A stretch of 64,000 bases of DNA from assembly GCF_008079445.1 (NCBI RefSeq), contig NZ_VRYH01000004.1, positions 372,001 to 436,000 on the forward strand, read 5' to 3'. The position numbers and the translations under genes are program-made. The DNA is from Aidingimonas lacisalsi (GTDB taxonomy: Bacteria; Pseudomonadota; Gammaproteobacteria; Pseudomonadales; Halomonadaceae). The notes beneath the pieces are model-generated. The model ran no database searches. It was not told where the DNA came from and saw only the letters and a program-made list of their open reading frames with translations. Shown piece after piece: positions 44,626-55,277 of the stretch (position 1 is the stretch's first letter; every line of letters begins with the position of its first letter).

Positions 44626-45510
44626 TTACCGTGGCGATAGCACGTAAATCGTCTGACCACGCAAGCGAAAACGTTGGCTGATATAGGAGAAGTTTTCCGA
44701 GTGGCCAGCAAAAAGCAGCCCGTCAGGCTTCAACAAAGGGGCGAAGCGGTCGAGAATGCGTGCCTGTGTCTCCTTGTCGAAGTAGATCATGGTATTGCGA
44801 CAGAAGATGGCATCGAATGGCCCCTTTACCGGCCACTCACTGGACAATAGATTCAATGTCTGGAATTCGACCAATGCCGATACCTCCGGACGCACGCGCG
44901 CCAGCCCCAGACGTTCACCGCTCCCCTTGAGAAAGAATCGCTTGATGCGCGACTCGTCCAGCTTACGCACCTGCTCCATGGGATAAATGCCGGCACGCGC
45001 GCGTTCCAATGCTTCGGTGTCGATATCCGTGCCTACCACTTCAGCATCCTTGGCACGGTCCCCCAATGTTTCGATCAGGGTCATGGCGATCGAATATGGC
45101 TCTTCCCCCGTCGAAGCAGCAGCACTCCAGACACGAATGGGGCCGCGCCGCTTCGCTACGTGCTCGGCGAGCTGGGGGAAGTGATGCGACTCACGAAAGA
45201 ACGCCGTCAGGTTGGTCGTCAAGGCATTGGTGAACGACTCCCACTCACGCGCTGCCGGCTGCTTCTCGAGTCTTGCCAGATAATCACTGAAGCGTGTGAG
45301 TCCATGATGACGCAAGCGCTTCGCCAGCCGGCTATAGACCATCTCCCGCTTGTGCTCGGCCAACACGATACCGGCGCGTTGATAGATCAGCTCCCGGATG
45401 CGCGCGAAGTCAGCGTCGGTCAAGACAAGATCGCGCTCCAGCATGCTGGACACCGGCCAAGACTGGGTCGATGGCTGTTCCGGGGGTATCTGATTCAAAA
45501 TTCCTCCCAC
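44626..45510 (-). CDS. cheR: Chemotaxis protein methyltransferase CheR
   Basis: Methylates receptor glutamates using S-adenosylmethionine. About 294 residues with the N-terminal helical domain ([18 protein letters not shown]) and the methyltransferase domain: [47 protein letters not shown] and GHSENF. The frame opens at GTG 45510 inside the end of the aer-like gene. A TTG at 45498, overlapping that gene's TGA and preceded by GGGAGG, is a strong alternative. The WxxF tails of three receptors in this window should bind its beta-subdomain. Confidence 0.94.
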   Translation of the reverse strand: MGGILNQIPPEQPSTQSWPVSSMLERDLVLTDADFARIRELIYQRAGIVLAEHKREMVYSRLAKRLRHHGLTRFSDYLARLEKQPAAREWESFTNALTTNLTAFFRESHHFPQLAEHVAKRRGPIRVWSAAASTGEEPYSIAMTLIETLGDRAKDAEVVGTDIDTEALERARAGIYPMEQVRKLDESRIKRFFLKGSGERLGLARVRPEVSALVEFQTLNLLSSEWPVKGPFDAIFCRNTMIYFDKETQARILDRFAPLLKPDGLLFAGHSENFSYISQRFRLRGQTIYVLSPR

Positions 45511-47705
45511 TCATCCGTCGCCGAGGCGAGTTGACGCTGCCCTGATGCGCTCTCTTGCGAGAATTCTGCGTCATTATTCTCGATCCGCTTGGCACCCCGC
45601 TCAACCTGCGCCACGCGCTCGTTGGCCTGAGCCGCCTGCCGTTTCGTGCTCTTGACCTCTGCCTTGGCCTCCTTGGCGGTCTCCGCACCACTGCCGGACA
45701 AACGGAACGCTGCAACGGCATTGGACAACATCAAGGCCTGATTTTCCAGGTCGGCCGCAGCACGCGCGGATGACTGCACGCGCTCGGCGTTCTGCTGGGT
45801 GACTTCATCCATCTGCGCAATCGCCTGGTTGATCTGGCTCAAGCCACTACTCTGCTCTTCAGAGGCCGCAGTGATCTCGCCCATGATGTCATTGACCTGC
45901 TGCGAGGAGGACACGACTTCGCCGATAGAACTTTCGGCACGCTTGACCAGCGAGGCCCCGCTATCGATCTCGTGCGCGGAACTGTCGATCAATTCACGAA
46001 TATCCTTGGCGGCATCGGCGCTACGCCCAGCCAGACTACGCACTTCACCGGCAACCACCGCGAAACCGCGTCCTTGTTCGCCGGCTCGCGCAGCCTCGAC
46101 CGACGCATTCAGTGCCAGAATATTGGTCTGAAACGCGATAGAGTCGATCAAACCAATGATTTCAGTCATCTTCTTCGAGCTTGCGGTAATGCGCTCCATG
46201 GTATCGACGACCTGATTCATCAACTCGCCGCTCTCACCCACACTCGAGGCATTATTGACTGCCAGTTGACTTGCCTGGCGGGCATTGTCGGCATTCTGAC
46301 GCACGGTTCCGGTCATCTGCTCCATGCTAGAGGCGGTTTCCTGTAGCGATGCCGCCTGCTCTTCGGTGCGCGACGACAGATCGTCGTTGGCAGAGGCTAT
46401 ATCGCGAGCAGCCGGCGTCACGACCGAGACACCGGAATTGACATCACTGACGATACTGCCCAGGCAACTTTTCATGACGTTCAGGGCGTTCATCAGGCGC
46501 CCCACTTCATCACGCCCCCGGCGAGGTGCCTTGGCCCCCAGATTTCCAGCCGCCATTTGCAGCGTGAAATGCATGGATTCCCGCAACGGCTTGAGCAACG
46601 CCCGAATGGTCAGGCCGCCCAGCAGGATCAGTAATGCCATCCCGACGACGAGAAGTGCCACCTGCACCATCACCAGGCGCTGCTGGTCATCGCGGGCAGC
46701 CACCGCAAGTTCGCGGGCATCTTCCTGCTTATCCGCCACCATCTCGCTGATCCGATCGCGCAGGACGTTGCCTTCATCCACCAGGATATCGTTGTAGGCA
46801 GTGTAGGCACCGTAATAATCATCTCCGGTCATTCCCTGAAGTACCGTCATCATGCCATCGTCGACGTATCGTCTCAGACTCTCGGTGAAGGCCTCGGTCG
46901 CATCGTTGCGATTGACATCGCGAGACATATACTCGCTCCACAACGTATCGATACGCTCGGCGGTCTCCTCGACGTCGCTGCTCATGGCCTGAACTTCATC
47001 CGCACGGGGCGCATCGATATGCTCGCCCAGCATATCCCGGCCACTCACCATCGAGCGCTCGAGCTGCTGCAAGCGTGCCACGTCGGTGAGACCGTTCTCA
47101 TTGAGTTGCTGCAGGCGTTTACCGGCCTCATTCTGGGCAAAGATTCCCAGGCCACCGCTCGCCACCAGCAAGACGGCCGCCAATCCGATGATCGAGATCA
47201 ACCGCGCCCGCGTCGTACTCAGATTCAAGCGACTGAGCCACCCATGGACACCACGGCGTTGCAGGGTGCCCCGCGCCAATCGATAGCCTGTCTTCCTGCC
47301 CTCTCGCATTTGCGCATAAACACGTTCAGCGCGTACCACTTCCCTGGCATCGGCCTTGACACGGACCGAGGCGTACCCCTGGACTGCCCCCTCTTCCACG
47401 ATCGGCGTCACACTGGCCCGAACCCAGTAATAATCGCCGTTCTTACGACGATTCTTGACCAGGCCCTCCCAGGTTTCTCCGGCCTTGAGAGTCGACCAGA
47501 AATTATCGAACGCCTGAGTCGGCATATCGGGATGCCGCACGATATTATGCGGTGCACCAATCAACTCCTCACGAGAAAAGCCGCTCACTTCCACAAAGGC
47601 CGGATTGGCATACGTGATACGCCCCTTGAGGTCGGTACGCGATATCAGGAAATCATCGTCCTGTAACTCATACTCTCGGTGGGTGACCGGTTGGTTGTTC
47701 CGCAT
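45495..47705 (-). CDS. Aer-like PAS-containing chemoreceptor with added periplasmic domain
   Basis: An energy/redox taxis-type receptor, 736 residues. The N-terminal PAS domain (about 20-115) is close to E. coli Aer, including NIVRHPDMP (Arg57, His58, Asp60 region for FAD) and [16 protein letters not shown]. Unlike Aer, it has two membrane helices (169-189 and 346-366) around about 155 periplasmic residues. HAMP and a 36-heptad signalling domain follow ([20 protein letters not shown]). It ends DEWEEF, a CheR/CheB tether that E. coli Aer lacks. It can therefore sense both inside and outside. It lies between another mcp and cheR. Confidence 0.9.
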   Translation of the reverse strand: MRNNQPVTHREYELQDDDFLISRTDLKGRITYANPAFVEVSGFSREELIGAPHNIVRHPDMPTQAFDNFWSTLKAGETWEGLVKNRRKNGDYYWVRASVTPIVEEGAVQGYASVRVKADAREVVRAERVYAQMREGRKTGYRLARGTLQRRGVHGWLSRLNLSTTRARLISIIGLAAVLLVASGGLGIFAQNEAGKRLQQLNENGLTDVARLQQLERSMVSGRDMLGEHIDAPRADEVQAMSSDVEETAERIDTLWSEYMSRDVNRNDATEAFTESLRRYVDDGMMTVLQGMTGDDYYGAYTAYNDILVDEGNVLRDRISEMVADKQEDARELAVAARDDQQRLVMVQVALLVVGMALLILLGGLTIRALLKPLRESMHFTLQMAAGNLGAKAPRRGRDEVGRLMNALNVMKSCLGSIVSDVNSGVSVVTPAARDIASANDDLSSRTEEQAASLQETASSMEQMTGTVRQNADNARQASQLAVNNASSVGESGELMNQVVDTMERITASSKKMTEIIGLIDSIAFQTNILALNASVEAARAGEQGRGFAVVAGEVRSLAGRSADAAKDIRELIDSSAHEIDSGASLVKRAESSIGEVVSSSQQVNDIMGEITAASEEQSSGLSQINQAIAQMDEVTQQNAERVQSSARAAADLENQALMLSNAVAAFRLSGSGAETAKEAKAEVKSTKRQAAQANERVAQVERGAKRIENNDAEFSQESASGQRQLASATDEWEEF

Positions 47706-47747
47706 GATACCTATCCTGTAACTGAATTGATGATGATTGGCTAACGC

Positions 47748-49448
47748 TTAAAACGCTTCCCACTCTGTCTCGAGACGCTCGCTACTGGCACGTTCCAGCC
47801 GACCGGACGCCGCCTGTCTCGGCTGAGGAAGCGATGCCGAGGAAGTCCTGGGAGCGTCATGTCCTGATTGGGCGTCGGCATCTGCCAGGCGGAAGAACGA
47901 GACCGCATCACGCAGTTGCTTGGCTTCGGTTTCCAGCTCTACCGCAGAGCCGGCCGCTTGCTGAACGAGCGAGGCATTCTGTTGCGTCACCTGATCCATC
48001 TGCGTCACGGCGTCATTGACCTGTGCGATGCCATGACTCTGTTCCTGGGAGGCAGATGCGATTTCATCCATGATGTCGGTTACCCGTTGAACGGAAGCGA
48101 CGACTTCATTCATCGTCTTGCCGGCCTGATCCACGAGCGAGCTTCCCGCGGCTACCTTGGCCGCCGACGCCTCAATCAATTCGCGGATTTCCTTGGCGGC
48201 CTCGCTACTACGGCTGGCCAGGTTACGTACTTCCCCCGCCACGACGGCGAACCCACGCCCTTGCTCACCGGCTCGTGCCGCTTCGACCGAAGCGTTGAGC
48301 GCGAGAATGTTGGTTTGGAACGCGATGGAATCGATGACCTGGATAATATCGGCAACCTTCTGCGATCGCTGATCGATCTCTTGCATGGTCTCGATCACTT
48401 CACCCACCACATTCCCGCCTCGTGTTGCAGTCTGCGATGCGTCAGTAGCGAGTTGGCTGGCCTGCCGGGCATTGTCGGCGTTCTGGCTGACGGTCGAGGT
48501 CAACTCATCCATGCTGGACGCCGTTTCTTCCAGCGATGCGGCCTGTTGTTCAGTGCGAGCCGACAAGTCGCCATTACCTTGTGCGATGCTTTGCGACCCT
48601 TCATGGATTGTCTGGCCACTGCGCCGCACCGTAGCCACGATGCCGCCCAAACTACGCTGCATATCGGCCAGGGAGGAAAATAAGCGGCCGATTTCATTAT
48701 TGCCTCGCTGCTCGACAGGTTGAGACAAGTCGCCCTTGGCGATCCTGTCGAAATGGTCAACGACACGATTTAGCGGGCGAATGACATTGGCAGTCACCCC
48801 CCAGAGAACGACCGCTACCGTGAGAGCCGAGATTACCAAGGCGACGATGATCGCCCACTGCAGAAGAGATGCAACGCCGAAGAAGTTTTCGTTAAGCGCG
48901 TGTCCTTCGCCCTCGACTGTCTGGAAAAAATCGACGGCATCCTGATAGAAACGGTCGTTCAATTCGCCCGCTTGCTCGAGATGGCTGTTGTATTCCGTCA
49001 GTCCATAGCCGGTCAGAGCTTGCTGCTGCGGCCATAAAGCCTCTTCCATGAGCGCCTTGAAACTGGCTTCGACCTCGTCGATCAGGCGCTCATGATCGTC
49101 TCTGGCAGGCAGTGCCAGAAACTCCTCCATGATCGATGATGCGTCGGTCAGTTCCTCTTCGACGGCTTCAGCGCGAGCCAGGGCGGCTTCGCGATCCTCC
49201 TGCGTCGTCGCACTTTCCAACGCCTCATATATCTCGGCCATTTCCAACCGGGCGTGCATCATGGTCGAATTGACCCGGTTGAGTGACGATTGCTGATTCA
49301 CATTGACTGCATCGAAACGAGCCAAGGACGTCTCGCTGTAATCGACCGCATACAGGCCCAAGCCGCTCAACACCATCACGAGCAGGGCAAAGACCACCAG
49401 AACGAGTGCCCAACTCATGCGTACCGTCATGTTATCGAGTAACTTCAC
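47748..49448 (-). CDS. Methyl-accepting chemotaxis protein with CheR/CheB tether
   Basis: A 566-residue receptor of the Tar/Tsr layout: first helix about 11-31, a periplasmic four-helix-bundle sensor (about 32-190), second helix (about 193-215), HAMP, and the signalling tip [19 protein letters not shown]. It ends ETEWEAF, an xWxxF-type tether. Ligand unknown. The gap to cheW (173 bases) shows no convincing promoter, so it is probably read from motA onward. Confidence 0.93.
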   Translation of the reverse strand: MKLLDNMTVRMSWALVLVVFALLVMVLSGLGLYAVDYSETSLARFDAVNVNQQSSLNRVNSTMMHARLEMAEIYEALESATTQEDREAALARAEAVEEELTDASSIMEEFLALPARDDHERLIDEVEASFKALMEEALWPQQQALTGYGLTEYNSHLEQAGELNDRFYQDAVDFFQTVEGEGHALNENFFGVASLLQWAIIVALVISALTVAVVLWGVTANVIRPLNRVVDHFDRIAKGDLSQPVEQRGNNEIGRLFSSLADMQRSLGGIVATVRRSGQTIHEGSQSIAQGNGDLSARTEQQAASLEETASSMDELTSTVSQNADNARQASQLATDASQTATRGGNVVGEVIETMQEIDQRSQKVADIIQVIDSIAFQTNILALNASVEAARAGEQGRGFAVVAGEVRNLASRSSEAAKEIRELIEASAAKVAAGSSLVDQAGKTMNEVVASVQRVTDIMDEIASASQEQSHGIAQVNDAVTQMDQVTQQNASLVQQAAGSAVELETEAKQLRDAVSFFRLADADAQSGHDAPRTSSASLPQPRQAASGRLERASSERLETEWEAF

Positions 49449-49621
49449 GTCTATCCCTTAAAATCAGTGGCAACGGCATGCCGCTGCCCACCCGGAAACG
49501 ACAGCGACATGTGAAGACGTCGACGAATGACACAGGCCGCGGCAAGCAACGCCGGTGCCATCGCCTCCCTTGTCAGGTGTTGAGCCGTATTGGCTTGTCA
49601 TTGTTGTCGTGATCGATCGGC

Positions 49622-50116
49622 CTACTCCTTGACGCTTTCCACGAGCGCCATCTCTTCACTGGTCAGGAGCTTGTCGATATCGACGATGACCAACATGCGA
49701 TCTTCCAGACTGCCCAGACCACTCAGGAAGTCGGAAGATAACGTGACGCCGAATTCCGGCGCCGGCTTGATCTGATCCGATGTCAACGTCATGACGTCGG
49801 ACACCCCGTCAACCACGATGCCGACAATGCGTTCACCGACATTGACGACGATGACGACCGTCTGGCCTCCATATTCGACCTTGTCGAGATGGAACTTGAT
49901 ACGCAGATCAACGATCGGGACGATGACGCCACGCAGGTTGGTGACTCCCTTGATGAAATCGGGTGCATTGGCGATTCGTGTCACGTTCTCGTAACCACGA
50001 ATTTCCTGCACTTTGAGAATATCGATGGCGTACTCTTCCTCGCCCAACGAGAACACCAGAAATTCTTGACTATGCGCCTCCACGGCGGCTGTGCTGGCGG
50101 AATCCAGAGTTGTCAT
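49622..50116 (-). CDS. cheW: Chemotaxis coupling protein CheW
   Basis: Couples receptors to CheA. The 164 residues match Che[60 protein letters not shown] and LIVDIDKLL-type end (here [11 protein letters not shown]). It overlaps the cheA stop by four bases (ATGA). Confidence 0.96.
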   Translation of the reverse strand: MTTLDSASTAAVEAHSQEFLVFSLGEEEYAIDILKVQEIRGYENVTRIANAPDFIKGVTNLRGVIVPIVDLRIKFHLDKVEYGGQTVVIVVNVGERIVGIVVDGVSDVMTLTSDQIKPAPEFGVTLSSDFLSGLGSLEDRMLVIVDIDKLLTSEEMALVESVKE

Positions 50117-52284
50117 GACTCGTCTACCTCCTTGAAAGGCACTGGCTGATTTGTGGCGCCCTGCTGAAGCTGACGCGCTTCTTTCTTGGTACGGCTGAGG
50201 CGATGCATGCCGGTGATATCAAGAATCAACGCAACACTGCCATCGCCGAGAATGGTCGCTGCGGATACCCCCGGCACTTTGCGATAATTGGTTTCCAGGT
50301 TCTTGACCACGACTTGCTGCTGACCGAGCAATTCATCAACCAACAAGGCGTAGCGACGCCCTTCACCTTGCACAATGACAGCGATACAGTCGGTCAAGTT
50401 GGTCTGCGCCTTGGGTACATCCATCACCTCGTTGACGGCGATTACCGGCAAGTACTCATCCCTGACCTTCATCAGGATATCGTCGCCGGCCATCGCATAG
50501 AGGTCTTCATCGCGTGGCTGCAGGGACTCGAGCACGGCATCGAGCGGTAGTATGAATATCTCGTTACCCACCTTGATCGACATGCCATCGAGAATGGCCA
50601 ACGTCAGAGGCAACACGATACGCGTCGTCGTCCCCACTCCGGTTTCCGACTGAATCTCGACATGGCCACCCATGGCTTGAATGTTGCGTTTGACGACATC
50701 CATGCCGACACCACGGCCGGATACATCGCTGACCTGATCGGCGGTCGAAAACCCGGGGTCGAAAATCAGTTGCCAGACATCGTCATCACTCATGTTCTCC
50801 GACGCCGGCACCCCGTTTGCCTGGGCCTTGGCCAGAATCTTGTCGCGACTGAGGCCGGCACCATCATCGATCACCTCGATCAGGATATTGCCGCCCTGGT
50901 GCTGAGCAGACAGTGTCAACTGGCCAGCGCGTGACTTGCCGGCAGCCTCGCGTTTGTCCGGCGTTTCGATTCCGTGATCGAGACTGTTGCGTACCAGGTG
51001 GGTCAACGGGTCAATGATGCGCTCGGTCAGACTCTTGTCGAGCTCCGTGGACTCCCCTTGGGTCACGAGCTCGATATCCTTATCGAGCTTGGCGGCAAGA
51101 TCACGCACCAGCCGAGGAAAACGACTGAAAACATAATCCATCGGTACCATGCGAATGGACATGACGGCTTCTTGCAGATCGCGGGCGTTGCGCTGTAGAA
51201 GGCTGACACCACTGTTCAATGAACTATTATTGACATCATCGAGTTCACTGACGGTCTGATCCAGCATCGACTGCGTAATGATCAGTTCGCCGACCAGATT
51301 GATGATCTGGTCGACTTTATCCACAGGCACACGAATCGAACTCGACTCGCTGGACTTGGCCTTGGTCTTGGCCTTGCCCTTGTCCGAAGCGGCCGCTTCC
51401 TCGGTTGGCTGAGTCGTTTGACGCGTAGCCTGTGTATCGTGCGCCGGCGCCTCGTCGGCTGCAGCCCTCTCTTGATCGTCGGAACTCGTCTCACTGACTG
51501 GCTGATCGGCAGTGACCGGGCCGGAACTCTGGCGAATCTCGACTTGATCATCATCGACGATGAAACACATCACCGCTTCGATATCGGCGGCACTGGCTGT
51601 CGTCGAGAGGGTGACTTCATAGCGGTCGTCATCCCCCGCTTGCGCAAGGATGTCGCCTAGCTGATCCAGTTCTTCGGTCAGCAGATTCCGGTTCTCACCA
51701 TCAACGCCAAGCAAGGTCACCGTCAGAGAGGCTGCTTCTGCCGATGGTGCCTCGCGGCTTTCATCGTCAGCGGCGGCCTCCCCGCTCTCCTTGGCTACCG
51801 TAGCGGAGGCGGTATTCGGTGCAGATTCATTTTCCGGCTCGGTTGCCGAGGTGGTCGGGGCAAGCGTCGGTGCCTCACCGCCATCGACGCTCTTGCCCAT
51901 CTCATCCAGGGCCAGTTGCTGCAATGTCTTGCAGATACGGTCAAAAGCCTCGGGATCCGGCTCCTCCCCGTTGCGATAGGCATTGAGCTGGTCATGCAAC
52001 ATATCTTTGGCTTCCAGAAAGGTATCAACGATATCGCGCCGCAGGGGCAATTCGCCTTGGCGTGTATGATCGAGCAGGTTTTCGAGCAAATGCGTCGTGT
52101 GTTGCAGCACATCGAAGCCAAAGGTCCCCGCCCCACCCTTGATCGAATGGGCTGCCCGAAAAATGGCATTGAGTTGTTCGTCATCCGGATCTTCGACATC
52201 CAGTTCAAGCAAGTGGCGCTCCATGTCGCCAAGAAGCTCTTCAGCTTCCTCGAAAAACGTGTCGTAAAAATCTGTGATATCCAT
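50113..52284 (-). CDS. cheA: Chemotaxis histidine kinase CheA
   Basis: Receptor-controlled kinase that phosphorylates CheY and CheB. About 723 residues from the ATG at 52284. The Hpt domain has phospho-acceptor His46 ([16 protein letters not shown]). A long acidic, Ala/Thr/Glu-rich linker holds a CheY-binding P2-type domain. The dimerisation domain begins at [20 protein letters not shown]. The ATPase has the N-box [19 protein letters not shown] and [10 protein letters not shown], and a CheW-like domain ends the protein. The in-frame start at 52296 has no advantage. It follows motB by 38 bases. Confidence 0.96.
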   Translation of the reverse strand: MDITDFYDTFFEEAEELLGDMERHLLELDVEDPDDEQLNAIFRAAHSIKGGAGTFGFDVLQHTTHLLENLLDHTRQGELPLRRDIVDTFLEAKDMLHDQLNAYRNGEEPDPEAFDRICKTLQQLALDEMGKSVDGGEAPTLAPTTSATEPENESAPNTASATVAKESGEAAADDESREAPSAEAASLTVTLLGVDGENRNLLTEELDQLGDILAQAGDDDRYEVTLSTTASAADIEAVMCFIVDDDQVEIRQSSGPVTADQPVSETSSDDQERAAADEAPAHDTQATRQTTQPTEEAAASDKGKAKTKAKSSESSSIRVPVDKVDQIINLVGELIITQSMLDQTVSELDDVNNSSLNSGVSLLQRNARDLQEAVMSIRMVPMDYVFSRFPRLVRDLAAKLDKDIELVTQGESTELDKSLTERIIDPLTHLVRNSLDHGIETPDKREAAGKSRAGQLTLSAQHQGGNILIEVIDDGAGLSRDKILAKAQANGVPASENMSDDDVWQLIFDPGFSTADQVSDVSGRGVGMDVVKRNIQAMGGHVEIQSETGVGTTTRIVLPLTLAILDGMSIKVGNEIFILPLDAVLESLQPRDEDLYAMAGDDILMKVRDEYLPVIAVNEVMDVPKAQTNLTDCIAVIVQGEGRRYALLVDELLGQQQVVVKNLETNYRKVPGVSAATILGDGSVALILDITGMHRLSRTKKEARQLQQGATNQPVPFKEVDES

Positions 52285-52322
52285 GCGTGTTCCCACTCGT
52301 ATTGTTGAAGGCAGTCACTGGA

Positions 52323-53270
52323 CTATTCGCCGGTAGTCGCCTCACGCAACCCCTGTCTGAACTGTTGTATCGGCACCATGTTGATATCCGAACGCAGCGA
52401 CTCGCCTGCCGGCGATGGCGGCAATCCGATCGTAGCGCCTGGATCGCCTTGAGACTGAATCCGCTCCTTGGCACGACGGTCCAGTACCAGAATCGCGATG
52501 CGGCGGTTGACGGGATCCCCCGGCTCACTCTCGGTCATAGGGACTCGATCCCCCAGGCCCGTGATACGCAACAACTTGTCAGGATCCAGCCCGCCACTGA
52601 TCAATTCACGTCTGGAGGCATTGGCCCGATCGGATGAGAGCTCCCAATTACTGTAATTTTCTTGTCCGGATGCATACTGCAGGCTATCCGTATGACCGGT
52701 AATGCTGATCGGATTGGTCAGTTCATTAAGCAGTGGCGCAATCGTGCGAAGCAGGTCGCGCATATAGGGTTCCACCTGATCACTACCGAGCTCGAACATG
52801 GGACGCTGTTCAGAATCCACCAGTTGAATCCGCAATCCCTCGGGCGTCATGTCCAGACGCATCTGGTCTTTCAGATCACGCAACCGGGGATCCTCCTCGA
52901 TGACCGATTCGAGTTGACTCTGCAGGTTCCTGAAGGTACGGCGCTCGTCACTGGGGCGTGTCTGGGAACGGCGGTCGATGCGCATCCTTTCCCCATCCTG
53001 GTGAGTTGGGTCCGGGCCACCGCCAGGAATGGCGCTATCACTGGCAGTGGTCTTGTCGCCTCCTGCCATGGCAGCGGATAGTGACGTATTGAAATACTCG
53101 GCAACGCCCTCCAACTCTTCCTCACTGGCGGTCGACAAAATCCACATCACCAGGAACAGTGCCATCAGAGCCGTCATGAAATCCGCCAGAGCGATCTTCC
53201 AACTGCCGCCGTGATGTCCTTTGACGACTTTTTTCCGTCGAATGATTATCGGGCGCTGACCCTCGCTCAT
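52323..53270 (-). CDS. motB: Flagellar motor stator protein MotB
   Basis: Peptidoglycan-anchored stator subunit. The 315 residues have one membrane helix (about 26-46) with the proton- or ion-carrying Asp30 (ALADFMTALMALFLVMWIL), a plug-like amphipathic segment, and an OmpA-type domain with SITGHTDSLQY and LSSDRANASRREL. It overlaps motA by four bases. Confidence 0.95.
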   Translation of the reverse strand: MSEGQRPIIIRRKKVVKGHHGGSWKIALADFMTALMALFLVMWILSTASEEELEGVAEYFNTSLSAAMAGGDKTTASDSAIPGGGPDPTHQDGERMRIDRRSQTRPSDERRTFRNLQSQLESVIEEDPRLRDLKDQMRLDMTPEGLRIQLVDSEQRPMFELGSDQVEPYMRDLLRTIAPLLNELTNPISITGHTDSLQYASGQENYSNWELSSDRANASRRELISGGLDPDKLLRITGLGDRVPMTESEPGDPVNRRIAILVLDRRAKERIQSQGDPGATIGLPPSPAGESLRSDINMVPIQQFRQGLREATTGE

Positions 53271-54142
53271 GCTCCCTCCGTACCGGTGCCCTTGGAAGAC
53301 CTGACGTGCTCTTCCAGCTCGGTGAAGGTTGGCCGTTCAGCGGTATGCAAGGCCTTACGGCCAAACTCCACTGCCAGTTGTGGTGCATAACCGTTCAGAC
53401 TCGCCAGCAAGGTGACTCGGATACACTGAAGCATCTTGACCGCCTCGCCGACCTGACGGTCGATACGGCTCGACAATGGATTGACGAAACCGTACGCCAG
53501 CAAAATGCCCAGAAACGTCCCCACCAGGGCATGGGCGATCATGACCCCCATTTCGCTCGGCCCGGAATCGGCCGCGCTCAGCGCCTTGATCACGCCCATC
53601 ACTGCCGCCACGATGCCAAAGGCCGGCAACCCATCCCCTACCTTGGCCAAGGCATCGGCCGGGATATGTGCTTCATGCTCGAACGCCTCGATCTCATGTT
53701 CCATCAACTCGTCGATCTGATGCGGATCCATGTTGCCGCTGATCATCAAGCGCAGGTAATCCGTCAGAAACCCCATGATCATGGGGTCCTGTTGAATTCT
53801 CGGATAATCGGAAAACAGCGCACTGTCGTCGGGATTGTCGATATCGCGTTCGATGGCCAGCATCCCGTCCCGGCGTGCCTTGGTCAGCAGCTTGTACTGC
53901 AAGGCCATCAATTCCATGTACGTTTCCTTGTCATACTTGGTCGTCCGCTTCAATTTGGACGCTGTACGCAAGGTGGCCTTGATGGCCTTGAAGTTGTTGG
54001 CGGCAATGAATGAGCCCACGGCAGCACCGACGATCATCAGAACCTCGGTAGGCTGATATAGCGGCCCAAGCTGCCCACCAGCCAGGGTGAAGCCGCCAAA
54101 GACGGAGACAATAACGATGATAAATCCGAGAGGTATCAGCAC
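53267..54142 (-). CDS. motA: Flagellar motor stator protein MotA
   Basis: Ion-conducting stator subunit, 291 residues with four membrane helices. Close to E. coli MotA: FGGFTLAGGQLGPLYQPTE, SLERDIDNP-like AIERDIDNPDDS, VGDGLPAFGIVAAVMGVI and GTFLGILLAYGFVNPL. I choose the GTG at 54142 because AAGGA precedes it by about eight bases and the product then starts like E. coli MotA (MLIPLGFI). The frame opens at ATG 54166. First gene of motA-motB-cheA-cheW-mcp-aer-cheR, behind a sigma-28 promoter. Confidence 0.95.
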   Translation of the reverse strand: MLIPLGFIIVIVSVFGGFTLAGGQLGPLYQPTEVLMIVGAAVGSFIAANNFKAIKATLRTASKLKRTTKYDKETYMELMALQYKLLTKARRDGMLAIERDIDNPDDSALFSDYPRIQQDPMIMGFLTDYLRLMISGNMDPHQIDELMEHEIEAFEHEAHIPADALAKVGDGLPAFGIVAAVMGVIKALSAADSGPSEMGVMIAHALVGTFLGILLAYGFVNPLSSRIDRQVGEAVKMLQCIRVTLLASLNGYAPQLAVEFGRKALHTAERPTFTELEEHVRSSKGTGTEGA

Positions 54143-54196
54143 AACCGGCTTCCTTATCCATGACAATTTACAGCGACAAGCGCAGTGTCATAACTC

Positions 54197-54223
54197 ATAT
54201 CGGCAGGTCGCGTGAGCTCTTGA
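54197..54223 (-). promoter_or_regulatory. Sigma-28 promoter of motA
   Basis: Minus strand: TCAAGAGC, 11 bases, GCCGATAT. The -10 element differs from consensus at one base and the -35 keeps the AAG core. It is 55 bases before the motA GTG start and downstream of the flhC terminator. Confidence 0.82.
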
Positions 54224-54235
54224 GGGTGGCGTCAT

Positions 54236-54259
54236 AAAAAAGCAGCCACCGACATGGCT
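54236..54259 (-). terminator. Probable terminator after flhC
   Basis: Minus strand: a 5-base stem AGCCA/TGGCT with a six-base loop, two bases, then six T residues (54241-54236). The stem is short, but the T-run and the position between flhC and the motA promoter support it. Confidence 0.6.
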
Positions 54260-54295
54260 ATCGGGCGAACGCGATTACCGACTCACCAATGCACA

Positions 54296-54325
54296 AGCAC
54301 CCCACGCCCATAAACGTGAGGTGCT
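54296..54325. repeat. Imperfect inverted repeat in the flhC-motA gap
   Basis: Eleven-base arms with one mismatch (AGCACCCCACG and CGTGAGGTGCT) around an eight-base loop, 37 bases after the flhC stop. No T-run follows on either strand. It could stabilise the flhDC mRNA end or act with the nearby terminator. Confidence 0.6.
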
Positions 54326-54362
54326 CGTTACCGGTTATCATTGGCGATCCTGCGTCGCGGAA

Positions 54363-54941
54363 CTAGCGCATGGCGACGCGCGCACTGTTCATGACCGCGT
54401 CCGCCGCCGTTTGGCGTGACACTGTCTGCTTGCGCGTCTTGCCCGCTCGAGAAGGTGGCTGACAAATGCCACAAACGAAGTGCTTGGATGGGGTATAGGC
54501 GTGGGCCACATAATGGCCGCCGCAACTGTTGCACTCGATCAACTCGAGCATATCGCTTTCGAAGAAGCGTACCAACGTCCAGGCGCGTGTCAGCCCCAGA
54601 ACGGGTTCCGCGTCATCAATAGCGATCTGCTCGAGATAGAGGCGAAACGCCTTGACAAAGCCTTCCATACGATCGCACTGCTGCTCTTCTGTCAGAGCAC
54701 GATAAATGTTGTAAAACAACGACGAATGGATATTGGGCAGCCAGGTGATGAACCAATCAGTCGAAAACGGCAGCATGCCTTTGGGAGGTGACATGCCCCG
54801 GACCTCTTTGTAAAGCTTGATCAAGCGACCACGGCTCAATTCGGTCTCGGTTTCCAGGACTTGCAGACGAGCCCCCAGCTCGATCAGCTCGATGGCCATC
54901 TGCACCTGCTGCATCTCACTAACAAGACTTTTTTCCGCCAC
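54363..54941 (-). CDS. flhC: Flagellar master regulator subunit FlhC
   Basis: Partner of FlhD in the FlhD4C2 activator of early flagellar genes. The 192 residues match FlhC, with LIELGARLQVLETET, LSRGRLIKLYKEVRG, KGMLPFSTDWFITW and four zinc-type cysteines in ECNSCGGHYV and FVCGICQPP. The C-terminal 30 residues are basic and Ser/Thr-rich. It follows flhD by three bases. Confidence 0.96.
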   Translation of the reverse strand: MAEKSLVSEMQQVQMAIELIELGARLQVLETETELSRGRLIKLYKEVRGMSPPKGMLPFSTDWFITWLPNIHSSLFYNIYRALTEEQQCDRMEGFVKAFRLYLEQIAIDDAEPVLGLTRAWTLVRFFESDMLELIECNSCGGHYVAHAYTPSKHFVCGICQPPSRAGKTRKQTVSRQTAADAVMNSARVAMR

Positions 54942-54944
54942 GAC

Positions 54945-55277
54945 TCAACTCCCCTGAGCATGCAAGGCACCGGCCGAAGCCGAAGAGGCCATCAACAACG
55001 ACGTATGAGTCTGGGATAGACCCTGCTCTCGTTGATTATGGGTCAACTTCATCAACTGCTCTGGCTCATCAAAACAGAGCCGACAGAGCAACTGATTGGT
55101 ACGGGAAAGCTGACTGAGTTGCTTGACGGATAAAGAGGCGAGTAGGTCTGCCATTTGTTCGTCGATTTTCAGACGGAACATCGCTGTCGTCCGATCTTCG
55201 TTCAACATCCGCTGGACGAGCAGCAGATAAGACAGATTGATTTCCTGGATTTCATCCAGGATACCGTCATTTTGCAT
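54945..55277 (-). CDS. flhD: Flagellar master regulator subunit FlhD
   Basis: The 110-residue product starts MQNDGILDEIQEINLSYLLL and contains the FlhD helix segment ASLSVKQLSQLSRTNQLLCR with the conserved disulfide-region Cys (LCRLCFD). AGGGG lies about six bases before the ATG. Transcription must come from the 337-base AT-rich region upstream, which also has a sigma-28-like element next to the start. Confidence 0.95.
   Translation of the reverse strand: MQNDGILDEIQEINLSYLLLVQRMLNEDRTTAMFRLKIDEQMADLLASLSVKQLSQLSRTNQLLCRLCFDEPEQLMKLTHNQREQGLSQTHTSLLMASSASAGALHAQGS

Noticed and set aside
49609-49640. GCCGATCG with an upstream GAAAGCGT as a sigma-28 promoter before the third receptor gene
   Set aside because: The spacer is 10 bases, the -10 ends CG, and the -35 lies inside cheW; clearly weaker than the three accepted promoters.
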